Below, piece after piece: positions 1 through 6,407 of a stretch of 6,407 nucleotides of DNA. The translations under genes were made by a program, and so were the position numbers. Each line of letters starts with the position of its first letter. The stretch's first letter is position 1. Origin of the DNA: Rhodoferax sp. (lineage in GTDB: Bacteria > Pseudomonadota > Gammaproteobacteria > Burkholderiales > Burkholderiaceae). Where the stretch lies: the NCBI GenBank assembly GCA_020048295.1, contig JAIFMT010000100.1, positions 1 through 6,407 on the forward strand, in the 5' to 3' direction. The notes beneath the pieces are model-generated. The model was not told the DNA's origin and searched no databases. It saw only the letters and a list, made by a program, of their open reading frames with translations.

Positions 1-46
1 GGCCGATTTTTCGTAAATTCGTGGGACATGCCAGCTGCCGCCCGCC

Positions 47-2638
47 TTACGCCGGCGACTGGTAAAACTGCACCTGGTTGCGTCCTTGAGCTTTGGCCTG
101 GTACATGGCCGCATCGGCGCGCCGCAAGATCTGATCTTGTGTGGCATCGGCAGGCGAAAACAGTGTCAGCCCGATGCTGGCGCTGCAATGGTGCTCCACC
201 ACCTGGCGTTGTCCTTGGGCGGACGGGAAGGCCAGCACATAGGGTTCGGCCAGGCTGGTGCGAATTTTGTCGGCGACCGTGCTGGCCTGCCGGGTTGACT
301 CGGCCTCGTCGGCATGCAGATCGGTGAGCATCACCACAAACTCGTCGCCACCCAGGCGCGCCACGGTATCCACCTTGCGCACACAGGCCTTTAGCCGATG
401 GGCTACTTCGACCAGCAGCAAGTCGCCCACATCGTGGCCGTGTTGGTCGTTGAGCGGCTTGAAATTGTCCAGATCCAGAAACATCATCGCCCCAAAGCAG
501 CCGCTGCGCTTGCTGGCGACCAGGGCCTGGCTTAACCGTTCTGCCAGCAGCCGGCGGTTAGGCAACTGGGTCAGCGGGTCATAAAACGCCAGATGCTGCA
601 CTTGTTGCTGCATTTGATGGCGCTCGGTGATGTCTTCAAACACGGCATACGCTTGCGCCACCTGACCGTTGATGAACAGCGGCGTGGCGCTGACCAAAAT
701 CCAGACATTGCCGCGGTCAGGGGCAAATATGCCCATCACCACATTGCGCACCGCCTCACCCGTTTTGAGCGCCTGCACAATCGGGTGCTCCTCGCCGGGG
801 AAGTCACTGCCGTCCTCGTGCACGGCATGCCAGCGTGGGTCGATCGAGGTGCGACCCCGCAGTTGCTCAAGCGTGAGGCCGAGGATGCGTTGTGCCGCCG
901 GGTTGGCCGCAGTGATGGTGCCACTGGCGTTCTGGTACAGCACGCCCACCGGAGCGGTCTCGAACAAGGTGCGAAAAGTTTCTTCACTGGCGCGCAGATC
1001 CGCCTGAGTTTGCCGGTGTTCGATGGCAATGCTGGCCAGGCTGGCTGACTGTTCGATCAGCGCAATCTCGGCCGCCGTGGGGTTGTGAACCTGCCGGTGA
1101 TAGATGGCAATGACACCGACAATTTTGCCGGAGGATGCGCGAATGGGCTGTGACCAGCAGGCGGCCAGACCCGCTTGCTCGGCCAGCGCCTTGAAATCAG
1201 CGGCCATCGGATGCGCGGCAATGTCAGCGACGATGACCCGCTCGCCTGTTATCGCCGCCAGGCCGCAGGCGCAACGGTCTTTGCTGATTTCAGCGTCTGT
1301 CAGAGCTTGCCGGAAGAATTCAGGCAAACCCGGTGCCGCCACTTGATTGAACTGGCGGCCATCGTCGCCAAGCAGCATGACGCTGCACAGCTGCCCCGGA
1401 CACAACTGCCCAACACCAAAAGCAATCGCCTGGAACAGCTGCTGCAAGTCCGCATTGCCCGCCAGTAACTCCAGAATCTGGCTGCGAAACTTCTCATATT
1501 GCTCGGCTTCCTTGAGGGCGCTGATGTCGGTGTGGGTGATCACCGCGCCGCTCAAACCATTGCTGAGCAGCGGCCGGACCTCCATCGTGAACCAGCGCTG
1601 TTGCTGTGGTGAATGGCACGGGTAGTCCAGACTGTACTGGGGCAAGCGCCCTTGCAGCACCGCCAAAATGCCCTCCCGCGCCTGCGCTGCACCTGACGCG
1701 GTGCTGTCATCGCCCGCACGGGCACAGACCTGAACGTAGTTGGTGCCGATGTCGGTATGGGCTGCGGTCTGGCCGGGCTGGTTGCTGTTGTCGCGGGCAA
1801 AGTGGCGCCAGTGTTCGTTGACCGCCACAATCACACCTTGCGCATCCAGCACCGCCACTTCGGCGGCCACCGAGTCCAGAATGACCGACTTGAAGGTCTC
1901 GCTGGCTTTGAGCGCCTGGTCGCGCTGCGCCAGCGCCTCCAGCATGGCGTTGAACTGGCTGGCCAACTGCGCGGCTTCGTCGGCCCCTTCGATGTGGGCG
2001 CGCAAGCCACTGTGGCCGGCCTGCACGGCACTGGCCACCTGGGCAATGGCCGCCAGCCGGCGCGTCATCAGGCGGCTTGCCAGCACCGCCACCAGTGCAC
2101 TGATGGCCACCGCCAGCACGGCATACAGCAGGCCGCTGCGGCTGGTTTGCGCCAGCCGGGTCTGCAGCAAGGTATCGGCCTGTGCCAGTCGCACCCAGCC
2201 AACCGTCCGCGCATTGAGCAGCACCGGACAAAACACTTCCACCAGCGCCCCCTGCTGCAGCACCGTCAGGCGCGGCGGATCTGGCAGATTGCCCACGTAT
2301 TGGCCACGGCGGTTAGCCTCGGTGTGGGCCAACACCTGACCTTGCAAATCCAGCACCATGACGTAGCGCAGGTCCGGGTAGTCGGCCAGGCCTTGCACAA
2401 TTTCCTGTAATCCGCTCAGATCACGGGCGGCCAGCCACCCCGCCCCTGATACGGCCACGCTGCGCGCCATGGCCACTGCCTGTTCGGTCTGATGCTCGCG
2501 CACAACATCCTGCTGGCGTTGCGTCATGTCCCAGACAAACAGCGACATCATCAGCGCCACCGCCAGCACCATGCCGCTGAGCAATTGCCGGCGCAACGTG
2601 CAGGCCAGCAAGCGTTGAAGACCGCGCCAGGCTTTCAT
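47..2638 (-). CDS. Membrane-anchored sensor diguanylate cyclase (periplasmic sensor-HAMP-PAS-GAF-PAS-GGDEF)
   Basis: This 863-residue inner-membrane protein is predicted to make the second messenger c-di-GMP from two GTP. Seen in order: TM helix about 19-37; a periplasmic segment of about 130 residues with a single-Cache-like pattern near 85-150; TM helix about 169-189; HAMP linker about 190-243; PAS about 245-375; GAF about 385-542; PAS about 551-677; GGDEF domain about 685-860. The cyclase looks active: GGDEF is intact at 763-767, metal-site Asp722 and the FKxxND/GH motif (726-735) are present, and DPLTxLPNR is at 687-695. An RxxD inhibitory site (Arg754-Asp757) lies exactly five residues before GGDEF, implying product feedback. 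There is no EAL domain, so net synthesis is expected. The GAF domain has five cysteines (413, 418, 456, 458, 494); at least some are usual for this GAF subfamily. A GGAG ribosome site 5 nt before the ATG supports the start. It lies 34 nt after the binding-protein gene, probably in one operon. The input ligand is unknown. Confidence 0.95.
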   Translation of the reverse strand: MKAWRGLQRLLACTLRRQLLSGMVLAVALMMSLFVWDMTQRQQDVVREHQTEQAVAMARSVAVSGAGWLAARDLSGLQEIVQGLADYPDLRYVMVLDLQGQVLAHTEANRRGQYVGNLPDPPRLTVLQQGALVEVFCPVLLNARTVGWVRLAQADTLLQTRLAQTSRSGLLYAVLAVAISALVAVLASRLMTRRLAAIAQVASAVQAGHSGLRAHIEGADEAAQLASQFNAMLEALAQRDQALKASETFKSVILDSVAAEVAVLDAQGVIVAVNEHWRHFARDNSNQPGQTAAHTDIGTNYVQVCARAGDDSTASGAAQAREGILAVLQGRLPQYSLDYPCHSPQQQRWFTMEVRPLLSNGLSGAVITHTDISALKEAEQYEKFRSQILELLAGNADLQQLFQAIAFGVGQLCPGQLCSVMLLGDDGRQFNQVAAPGLPEFFRQALTDAEISKDRCACGLAAITGERVIVADIAAHPMAADFKALAEQAGLAACWSQPIRASSGKIVGVIAIYHRQVHNPTAAEIALIEQSASLASIAIEHRQTQADLRASEETFRTLFETAPVGVLYQNASGTITAANPAAQRILGLTLEQLRGRTSIDPRWHAVHEDGSDFPGEEHPIVQALKTGEAVRNVVMGIFAPDRGNVWILVSATPLFINGQVAQAYAVFEDITERHQMQQQVQHLAFYDPLTQLPNRRLLAERLSQALVASKRSGCFGAMMFLDLDNFKPLNDQHGHDVGDLLLVEVAHRLKACVRKVDTVARLGGDEFVVMLTDLHADEAESTRQASTVADKIRTSLAEPYVLAFPSAQGQRQVVEHHCSASIGLTLFSPADATQDQILRRADAAMYQAKAQGRNQVQFYQSPA

Positions 2639-2643
2639 GGCGG

Positions 2644-2648
2644 CTCCA
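2644..2648 (-). promoter_or_regulatory. Ribosome binding site of the diguanylate cyclase gene
   Basis: Read on the minus strand, TGGAG ends 5 nt before the ATG at 2638. It lies inside the 34-nt gap after the upstream gene's stop codon. This fixes the cyclase start and suggests independent ribosome loading within a shared transcript. Confidence 0.7.
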
Positions 2649-2672
2649 GGGACAGTACTGAGGAATCAGGGA

Positions 2673-3608
2673 TCATGGCTGTGCCACCGGCCGCACGTCA
2701 CGCTCAAAACGCGCCACGTAACGGGCCACCACGTCATAGCTGGCATCGTTGGCCGGATTGAAGCGGGCGGTTTCCATGCCGCTCAAAATGGCCAGGCCGG
2801 CAGGCGTTTTCTCCAGTGCCAATAGTGCGGCCTGCACCTGATCGGCCAGCGCTGCCGGCACGTCGTTGCGCACCATCACCGAGTTGTTGACCAGCGACTC
2901 GGTTTCCCAGATCAGCTTGAGCTCGGCGGCTTCTTTGGGATGGCTTTTCTGGAACAAACGCCATGGCGGCGGCCAGGTGGCAGCGGCAGCTGACTGGCGC
3001 AGATAGACGTTCATGATGGACGACTCTTGCGAACCCACATAGATATTCTGGATGTCGCGTCTGACATCAATGCCATGGCTGTGCAAGTAATACTGCGGCA
3101 TGATGGCCGCCGCCAGCGCGGTGTGCGACGGGTAGCTGACCACCTTGCCCTTGAGGTTGGCGGGCTTGTGAATGTTGCTGTCCTTGCGCACGATAAAAAT
3201 GCCTTTGAAATCCTGCGCGTCACCGGCCATGGCAATCACGTGGTAGCCCAGCTGGATGGCTTGCAGCGTCTGCCACGGGTTGGGCAACAAAAAAGCCGGC
3301 TCACGGGCGTTGTACTTGGCCTCAAAGGCCTGGTAGTCGCGCGAGGCTTCCAGCGCCAGTCGGGCATCGATGTGCTGTTCGGCAAGTTGGGCATTGAGGT
3401 GGTCCACCAGCGGCTGGTAGGCGGACAACAACATTTGCGGGTTGTGCAGCGGATGAACGGCAAAGCGGTAGATCGGCGCCGCAGTGGTGGTGGGCGTGTT
3501 GCCGTATTGCAACGCTGGCTCAGGCGGTTTCGACGCTGGCTCACAAGCCGCCATCAGTGCTGCCAGCAGCAGGAAGATCCGCCGTCCTGGCGCAAACAAG
3601 TTAGACAT
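2673..3608 (-). CDS. PhnD-like periplasmic substrate-binding lipoprotein (phosphate/phosphite/phosphonate-type family)
   Basis: This 311-residue protein belongs by pattern to the PhnD-like solute-binding family. Two-lobe features are visible: a first strand near 47-52 (YRFAVHP) followed by MLLSAYQPLVDHL (59-71), an FLLPNPWQTLQA stretch (106-117), and the second-lobe opening NLKGKVVSYPSHTA (151-164). The start at 3608 is chosen over an in-frame ATG at 3698 because it gives a classic lipoprotein signal peptide: RR at 9-10, a hydrophobic core 11-21, and a lipobox ending in Cys22. The longer form would bury this signal behind 30 unlikely residues and has no ribosome site. The site for 3608 is also weak. 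No permease or ATPase lies nearby; the next gene downstream is a sensor diguanylate cyclase, so a signalling role seems more likely than transport. The usual STSG-type oxyanion motif is not seen (here SHTA at 161-164), so the ligand cannot be assumed to be phosphonate or phosphite. Confidence 0.9.
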   Translation of the reverse strand: MSNLFAPGRRIFLLLAALMAACEPASKPPEPALQYGNTPTTTAAPIYRFAVHPLHNPQMLLSAYQPLVDHLNAQLAEQHIDARLALEASRDYQAFEAKYNAREPAFLLPNPWQTLQAIQLGYHVIAMAGDAQDFKGIFIVRKDSNIHKPANLKGKVVSYPSHTALAAAIMPQYYLHSHGIDVRRDIQNIYVGSQESSIMNVYLRQSAAAATWPPPWRLFQKSHPKEAAELKLIWETESLVNNSVMVRNDVPAALADQVQAALLALEKTPAGLAILSGMETARFNPANDASYDVVARYVARFERDVRPVAQP

Positions 3609-3705
3609 TTGAGACCCAGTTTCAGAGATTGCCAAGCGGGTGCAGATTGGCCGAGATGCCACTCTAGCACCGTAAAACGCCTCTGTACAGCAAACCATCG
3701 GCGCA

Positions 3706-3723
3706 GGGGTGGGGGTGGGTGGG
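3706..3723 (+). other. Predicted G-quadruplex motif in the divergent intergenic region
   Basis: Four G-tracts of 4, 5, 3 and 3 guanines are separated by single T loops. This fits the canonical quadruplex pattern with the shortest possible loops, known from biophysics to be among the most stable. It lies 98 nt upstream of the binding-protein start and 106 nt upstream of the phosphofructokinase ATG. The G-rich strand is the non-template strand for the phosphofructokinase gene. A regulatory effect on either gene is inference. Elsewhere in this 221-bp region I found no convincing sigma70 promoter; the best partial -10 for the phosphofructokinase gene is CACAAT at 3776-3781, without a well-spaced -35. 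Confidence 0.6.
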
Positions 3724-3819
3724 CCAGCGCGCAGCCAGTGTGCCGCCTGTCAAGCGTTTGTCGCAGAGCTTGCGGCACAATGCTTGCTTGGTGCTCTACA
3801 GCAGTTTCACGAACCCATC

Positions 3820-3824
3820 AAGGA
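3820..3824 (+). promoter_or_regulatory. Ribosome binding site of the phosphofructokinase gene
   Basis: AAGGA lies 5 nt before the ATG at 3830. It decides the start against an in-frame upstream ATG at 3719, which would add 37 residues with no family resemblance ahead of the N-terminal nucleotide-binding strand. Confidence 0.8.
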
Positions 3825-3829
3825 CAACC

Positions 3830-4939
3830 ATGTCAAAACCTATCAAACGCATCGCCATCAACACCGGGGGCGGCGACGCACCTGGCCTCAATGCTGTGAT
3901 CCAGTCGGTGGTGGTGGCCGCCGATAACCTGGGCTGGCAGTGCTACGGCATTCGCGACGGCTTCAACGGCATCATGTTCCCCGAGCGCTACCCCGAAGGC
4001 GGCGTGTATCGCCTGACGCGCGACAAGGTGCGCGGCATCGGCAACCTGGGCGGCACCATTCTGGGCACCACCAACAAGGGCAATCCGCTGCATTTCCCGG
4101 TCAACATGCCCGATGGCAGCACCCGCGAGATTGACCGCTCTGACGAGCTGCTGACCTACTTTGCCACGCACGAGATCGACGCGCTGGTGTCGATTGGCGG
4201 CGACGGCTCGCTGACCATTGCCAACGCGCTGCACCTCAAGGGCTTGCGTGTGGTGGGCGTACCCAAAACCATTGACAACGACCTGGACAAAACCCTGACC
4301 ACCTTCGGCTTTGACACGGCGGTGGGTTTTGCCACCGAGTGTCTGGACCGCCTGCACACCACCGCCGAGAGCCATCAGCGCGTGATGGTGGTTGAGGTGA
4401 TGGGCCGCTACGCTGGCTGGATTGCGCTGCACGCCGGCATTGCGGGCAACGCGCATGCGATCCTGATCCCCGAAATCGGCTTTGACATCGACAAGGTCAC
4501 CGCCAAAATCATTGAGCGTGAGGCTGACGGCCATTTGTATTCCATCGTCATGGTGGCCGAAGGTGCTCAGCCCAAGGATGGCCACCGTGAACTGGTCGCC
4601 CCGGCCGAGGTGGGGCACGCCGAGCGGCTGGGCGGCATTGGTGAAAACATTGCCCACGCCTTGGGCAAGAGTACCGGCAAGGACACCCGCGTGGTGGTGC
4701 TGGGCCATTTGCTGCGCGGTGGCAGCCCGACGGCGTTTGACCGGCTGGCGGCGCTGCGTTTTGGCGCCGGTGCGGTGCGCGGGCTGGAAGCCGGCCACAG
4801 CGGCGTGATGGTGTCGCTGGGCATCAACGGGGTGGATTACGTGGCCCTGGAAGAGGTGGCCGGGCACATGCGCAATGTGCCGCTGGACTGCGATACCTTG
4901 CAGACCGGCCGCGACCTGGGCATTTCGTTCGGCGACTAG
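3830..4939 (+). CDS. pfkA: 6-phosphofructokinase (PfkA superfamily, mixed donor-site type)
   Basis: This cytoplasmic glycolytic enzyme phosphorylates fructose 6-phosphate to fructose 1,6-bisphosphate. At 369 residues it is longer than E. coli PfkA (about 320) and resembles the longer group III forms. Motifs seen: TGGGDAPGLNAVI at 12-24 (donor loop); GGDGS at 123-127; PKTIDND at 145-151 with catalytic Asp149; HQR at 182-184 and MGR at 191-193 (sugar phosphate binding); VAEGA near 242-246; and LGHLLRGGSP with FDR at 291-305. At the two donor-determining sites it has Gly126 (E. coli Gly104, ATP-like) but Lys146 (E. coli Gly124; Lys is PPi-type). Known enzymes with Gly plus Lys include ATP-users such as trypanosome and plant PFKs, so ATP is the likelier donor, but PPi is not excluded. 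E. coli effector-site Arg21 and Arg25 correspond to Gln25 and Val29, so E. coli-style ADP/PEP control is unlikely. It is transcribed divergently from the binding-protein/cyclase pair and appears to be a single-gene unit. Confidence 0.95.
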   Translation: MSKPIKRIAINTGGGDAPGLNAVIQSVVVAADNLGWQCYGIRDGFNGIMFPERYPEGGVYRLTRDKVRGIGNLGGTILGTTNKGNPLHFPVNMPDGSTREIDRSDELLTYFATHEIDALVSIGGDGSLTIANALHLKGLRVVGVPKTIDNDLDKTLTTFGFDTAVGFATECLDRLHTTAESHQRVMVVEVMGRYAGWIALHAGIAGNAHAILIPEIGFDIDKVTAKIIEREADGHLYSIVMVAEGAQPKDGHRELVAPAEVGHAERLGGIGENIAHALGKSTGKDTRVVVLGHLLRGGSPTAFDRLAALRFGAGAVRGLEAGHSGVMVSLGINGVDYVALEEVAGHMRNVPLDCDTLQTGRDLGISFGD

Positions 4940-4972
4940 AGCGCTGGCAAGATAGCCCACTGATACCCGCTG

Positions 4973-5034
4973 AATTGCAAATATAGTAGCTATTAGCGCA
5001 TATCCAGATTGGGCTTCGGGTCAATTTTGATTTA
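4973..5034. repeat. Comamonadaceae-type intergenic repeat-like element (degenerate)
   Basis: An AT-rich block includes TAGTAGCTATTAGCGC at 4985-5000 on the left and GGGCTTCGGGTCAATTTTGA at 5011-5030 on the right. The halves form only an imperfect inverted repeat around a short spacer. The order (AAATATAG, AGCTA, TAGCGC, ATCCA, then GGGCT and TTTTGAT) resembles short dispersed intergenic elements I recall from Comamonadaceae genomes; this is from memory and not checked. It sits 33 nt after the phosphofructokinase stop codon and could contribute to transcript end formation or stability, but it lacks the strong GC stem and uninterrupted U-tract of a standard terminator. Confidence 0.45.
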
Positions 5035-5049
5035 TTAACGACACTCTCT

Positions 5050-5078
5050 TTGCCTTTCAGCCGTTTATTCGCTATAAC
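5050..5078 (+). promoter_or_regulatory. Putative sigma70 promoter of the outer-membrane protein operon
   Basis: A -35 box TTGCCT (5050-5055, 4 of 6 consensus bases) and a -10 box TATAAC (5073-5078, 5 of 6) are separated by the ideal 17 nt. This predicts a transcript start near 5085 and a short leader of about 20 nt before the ATG at 5106. It implies the outer-membrane protein and the gene after it are transcribed separately from the phosphofructokinase gene. Confidence 0.55.
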
Positions 5079-5105
5079 TCAGGGCAACGGGAGTGGTTTG
5101 ACCCT

Positions 5106-6374
5106 ATGCGCACCGGTTACAAAAATAGCAGCAACACATCGTCGTTTTACAAGCGGTTTCTCCGCAGCATCTTGCTGGCAGGATTCATAGCCGCTGCGCC
5201 GCTGTGCTGGTCAATGGACGACACGGCCGCAGCGGCTGTGCCCGACTTCAGCCTGCATGGTTTTGGCACCTTGGGCCTGACCCGCACCACGGACGACCAC
5301 GCGCAATTTGTGCGCGACCTGTCACAGCCCAAAGGCGCGGGTACGCAATGGACACCCCGGGTTGACAGCCTGCTAGGGCTGCAGGCCAATGTCCGCTTCA
5401 GCCCGCGCACCGAGGCAGTGGTACAGGCGGTCACTCGCTACCACGCCAATGACAGCTATGACGCAGAGCTGACCTGGGCATTTTTGCGTCATGATGTTTC
5501 GCCTGATTTTGCTGTGCGTGCTGGGCGGCTTGGCACCGAGTTTTTCATGCTGGGTGACTCCAGACTGATTAGCTACGCCAACCTGAGCGTGCGGCCACCG
5601 CCGGATTTTTATGGGTCGCTGGTGTTTTCTTATATTGACGGGGCAGATGTCAGTGGCACGCTACCAGTAGCTGGCGGCTTGCTCAAAGGCAAAATTTTTG
5701 CCGGCCGGTCGCCCGAAAAAACACCCTTTGCACCGGGTATCCAGTGGGACCTGCGCGGCTCTTCGCTGGTAGGGGGCTACCTGGATTACATCAAGGGCCC
5801 CTGGCAGTTTCGCTTAAGCCATGCCCAGGTGCGATTCAAGCAAGAAGCCCCAACCGATCTCTTGTTGCAGAGCAATGGCGATCCGCTTTCCGGGCTACCT
5901 TATTTGGCGCTGGTGCCCGACATGGCGATGGCGGGCACACGCGCACGGTTTGGTTCCTTGGGGCTGGTGTTTGACGAAGGGCCGCTGAATATCCAGCTCA
6001 TGCTCAACCAGATCCAGCAGGAGAGCCCGGCCTATGCCGACTCCAAGGCGGGCTATGTGCTGGTTGCCTATCGTTTCGGTGCACTGACACCTTATCTTGG
6101 CCTCTCCCGCAGCGTATCGGATATGGGTACCCTGCCCGCCAGCATGATCCCGGGCATCGATGCACTCACCCACTCACTGGTGGCGCAAAGCTATACCCAT
6201 CAGACGACTGGAACGTTTGGTGCGCGCTGGGACTTGCAGAAAAATTTGGCAATCAAGGGGCAAGTTGATTGGATGCGTGGCACGCCAGCCTCGCTTTTCT
6301 TGGTCAAAGATGTCCGGCCCGGCTGGGACGGTCGCATGACGGTGTTCAGTCTGGCGCTGGATTTTGTGTTTTAG
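5106..6374 (+). CDS. Outer-membrane beta-barrel (porin-like) protein of unknown function
   Basis: This 422-residue protein is predicted to be exported and inserted in the outer membrane. A basic n-region (KRFLR, 16-20) precedes a hydrophobic core of about 21-33, with cleavage probably between residues 36 and 44. The mature part opens with PDFSLHGFGTLGLTR (46-60), typical of a first porin strand. Alternating hydrophobic/polar strands follow, with aromatic girdle residues, and the protein ends in LALDFVF, whose terminal Phe matches the recognition signal of the BAM machinery. Conserved-looking segments are FVRDLSQPKG (68-77), ELTWAFLRHD (121-130) and RAGRLGTEFFMLGDSRL (138-154). I recall this type of protein as a conserved hypothetical or porin-like family in betaproteobacteria, not as a characterised channel; the substrate is unknown. 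The likely ribosome site GGGAG (5089-5093) is 12 nt from the ATG, unusually far. Its stop codon is 6 nt before the next ATG, indicating an operon. Confidence 0.8.
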   Translation: MRTGYKNSSNTSSFYKRFLRSILLAGFIAAAPLCWSMDDTAAAAVPDFSLHGFGTLGLTRTTDDHAQFVRDLSQPKGAGTQWTPRVDSLLGLQANVRFSPRTEAVVQAVTRYHANDSYDAELTWAFLRHDVSPDFAVRAGRLGTEFFMLGDSRLISYANLSVRPPPDFYGSLVFSYIDGADVSGTLPVAGGLLKGKIFAGRSPEKTPFAPGIQWDLRGSSLVGGYLDYIKGPWQFRLSHAQVRFKQEAPTDLLLQSNGDPLSGLPYLALVPDMAMAGTRARFGSLGLVFDEGPLNIQLMLNQIQQESPAYADSKAGYVLVAYRFGALTPYLGLSRSVSDMGTLPASMIPGIDALTHSLVAQSYTHQTTGTFGARWDLQKNLAIKGQVDWMRGTPASLFLVKDVRPGWDGRMTVFSLALDFVF

Positions 6375-6380
6375 CGGATC

Positions 6381-6407
6381 ATGAAACCAAACTGGCCGAT
6401 CCTGTTG
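6381..6407 (+). CDS. 5' end of a further gene, cut by the window end
   Basis: An ATG 6 nt after the outer-membrane protein's stop codon opens nine codons (MKPNWPILL) that run off the window. A GGA at 6376-6378 could be a weak ribosome site, and the spacing suggests translational coupling. Lys2 followed by hydrophobic residues is compatible with the beginning of a signal peptide, so an exported partner of the outer-membrane protein is plausible. Nine residues cannot identify the product. Confidence 0.5.

Noticed and set aside
1..46. Terminator or further gene downstream of the cyclase
   Set aside because: Only 46 bases are available, with no convincing hairpin plus T-run on the minus strand and no coding evidence.
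1757..2410. A 217-codon plus-strand open frame inside the cyclase gene
   Set aside because: It is antisense to the HAMP and periplasmic coding region, with a His/Gln-rich shadow composition and no recognisable domain.
3609..3698. N-terminal extension of the binding protein from an upstream ATG at 3698
   Set aside because: The extra 30 residues would precede a complete lipoprotein signal peptide, and there is no ribosome site before 3698.
3719..3829. N-terminal extension of the phosphofructokinase from the ATG at 3719
   Set aside because: The ATG at 3830 has a good AAGGA site, and the extension has no family similarity and begins inside the G-rich tract.
3027..3899. A 290-codon plus-strand open frame over the binding-protein gene that runs into the phosphofructokinase start
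   Set aside because: It overlaps two well-supported genes, has low-complexity Arg/Gln-rich composition and no recognisable domain.
3833..4960. A 375-codon open frame antisense to the phosphofructokinase gene
   Set aside because: It mirrors the codon pattern of a strongly supported gene in GC-rich DNA, is rich in His, Gln and Val in the way shadow frames are, and shows no recognisable family.
4973..5035. Standard rho-independent terminator after the phosphofructokinase gene
   Set aside because: The two halves pair poorly and no uninterrupted T-run follows a GC-rich stem, so it is reported only as a repeat-like element.

Overview
The window looks like a chromosomal segment of a GC-rich betaproteobacterium, most likely in or near the Comamonadaceae (Rhodoferax/Polaromonas-like). 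This rests on overall protein style, GC-rich codon use, and an intergenic element that resembles short repeats I recall from that family. The taxonomic call is an inference. I saw no rRNA, tRNA, CRISPR array, transposase or phage gene, and no stretch over 300 bases lacks a gene.

Layout: on the minus strand there is a two-gene unit. A PhnD-like periplasmic substrate-binding lipoprotein (2673-3608) is followed, 34 nt downstream, by a membrane-anchored sensor diguanylate cyclase (47-2638; periplasmic sensor, HAMP, PAS, GAF, PAS, GGDEF). A 221-bp divergent intergenic region (3609-3829) contains a very strong G-quadruplex motif. On the plus strand lies a 6-phosphofructokinase with a mixed phosphoryl-donor signature (3830-4939). 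A 166-bp gap (4940-5105) then carries a repeat-like element and a good sigma70-type promoter. After it come an outer-membrane beta-barrel protein (5106-6374) and, 6 nt later, the first nine codons of another gene cut by the window end.

How the genes may work together: the binding protein has no ABC permease or ATPase beside it here, but it sits directly upstream of a transmembrane c-di-GMP synthase. The simplest reading is a ligand-sensing pair, in which the lipoprotein reports a small periplasmic ligand to the cyclase, analogous to NspS-MbaA of Vibrio cholerae. The outer-membrane protein and its truncated partner may be a second envelope operon. The phosphofructokinase between them is a central-carbon enzyme with no obvious functional link. 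The most noteworthy items are the binding protein/cyclase pair, the quadruplex motif, the hybrid active site of the phosphofructokinase, and the OMP operon.
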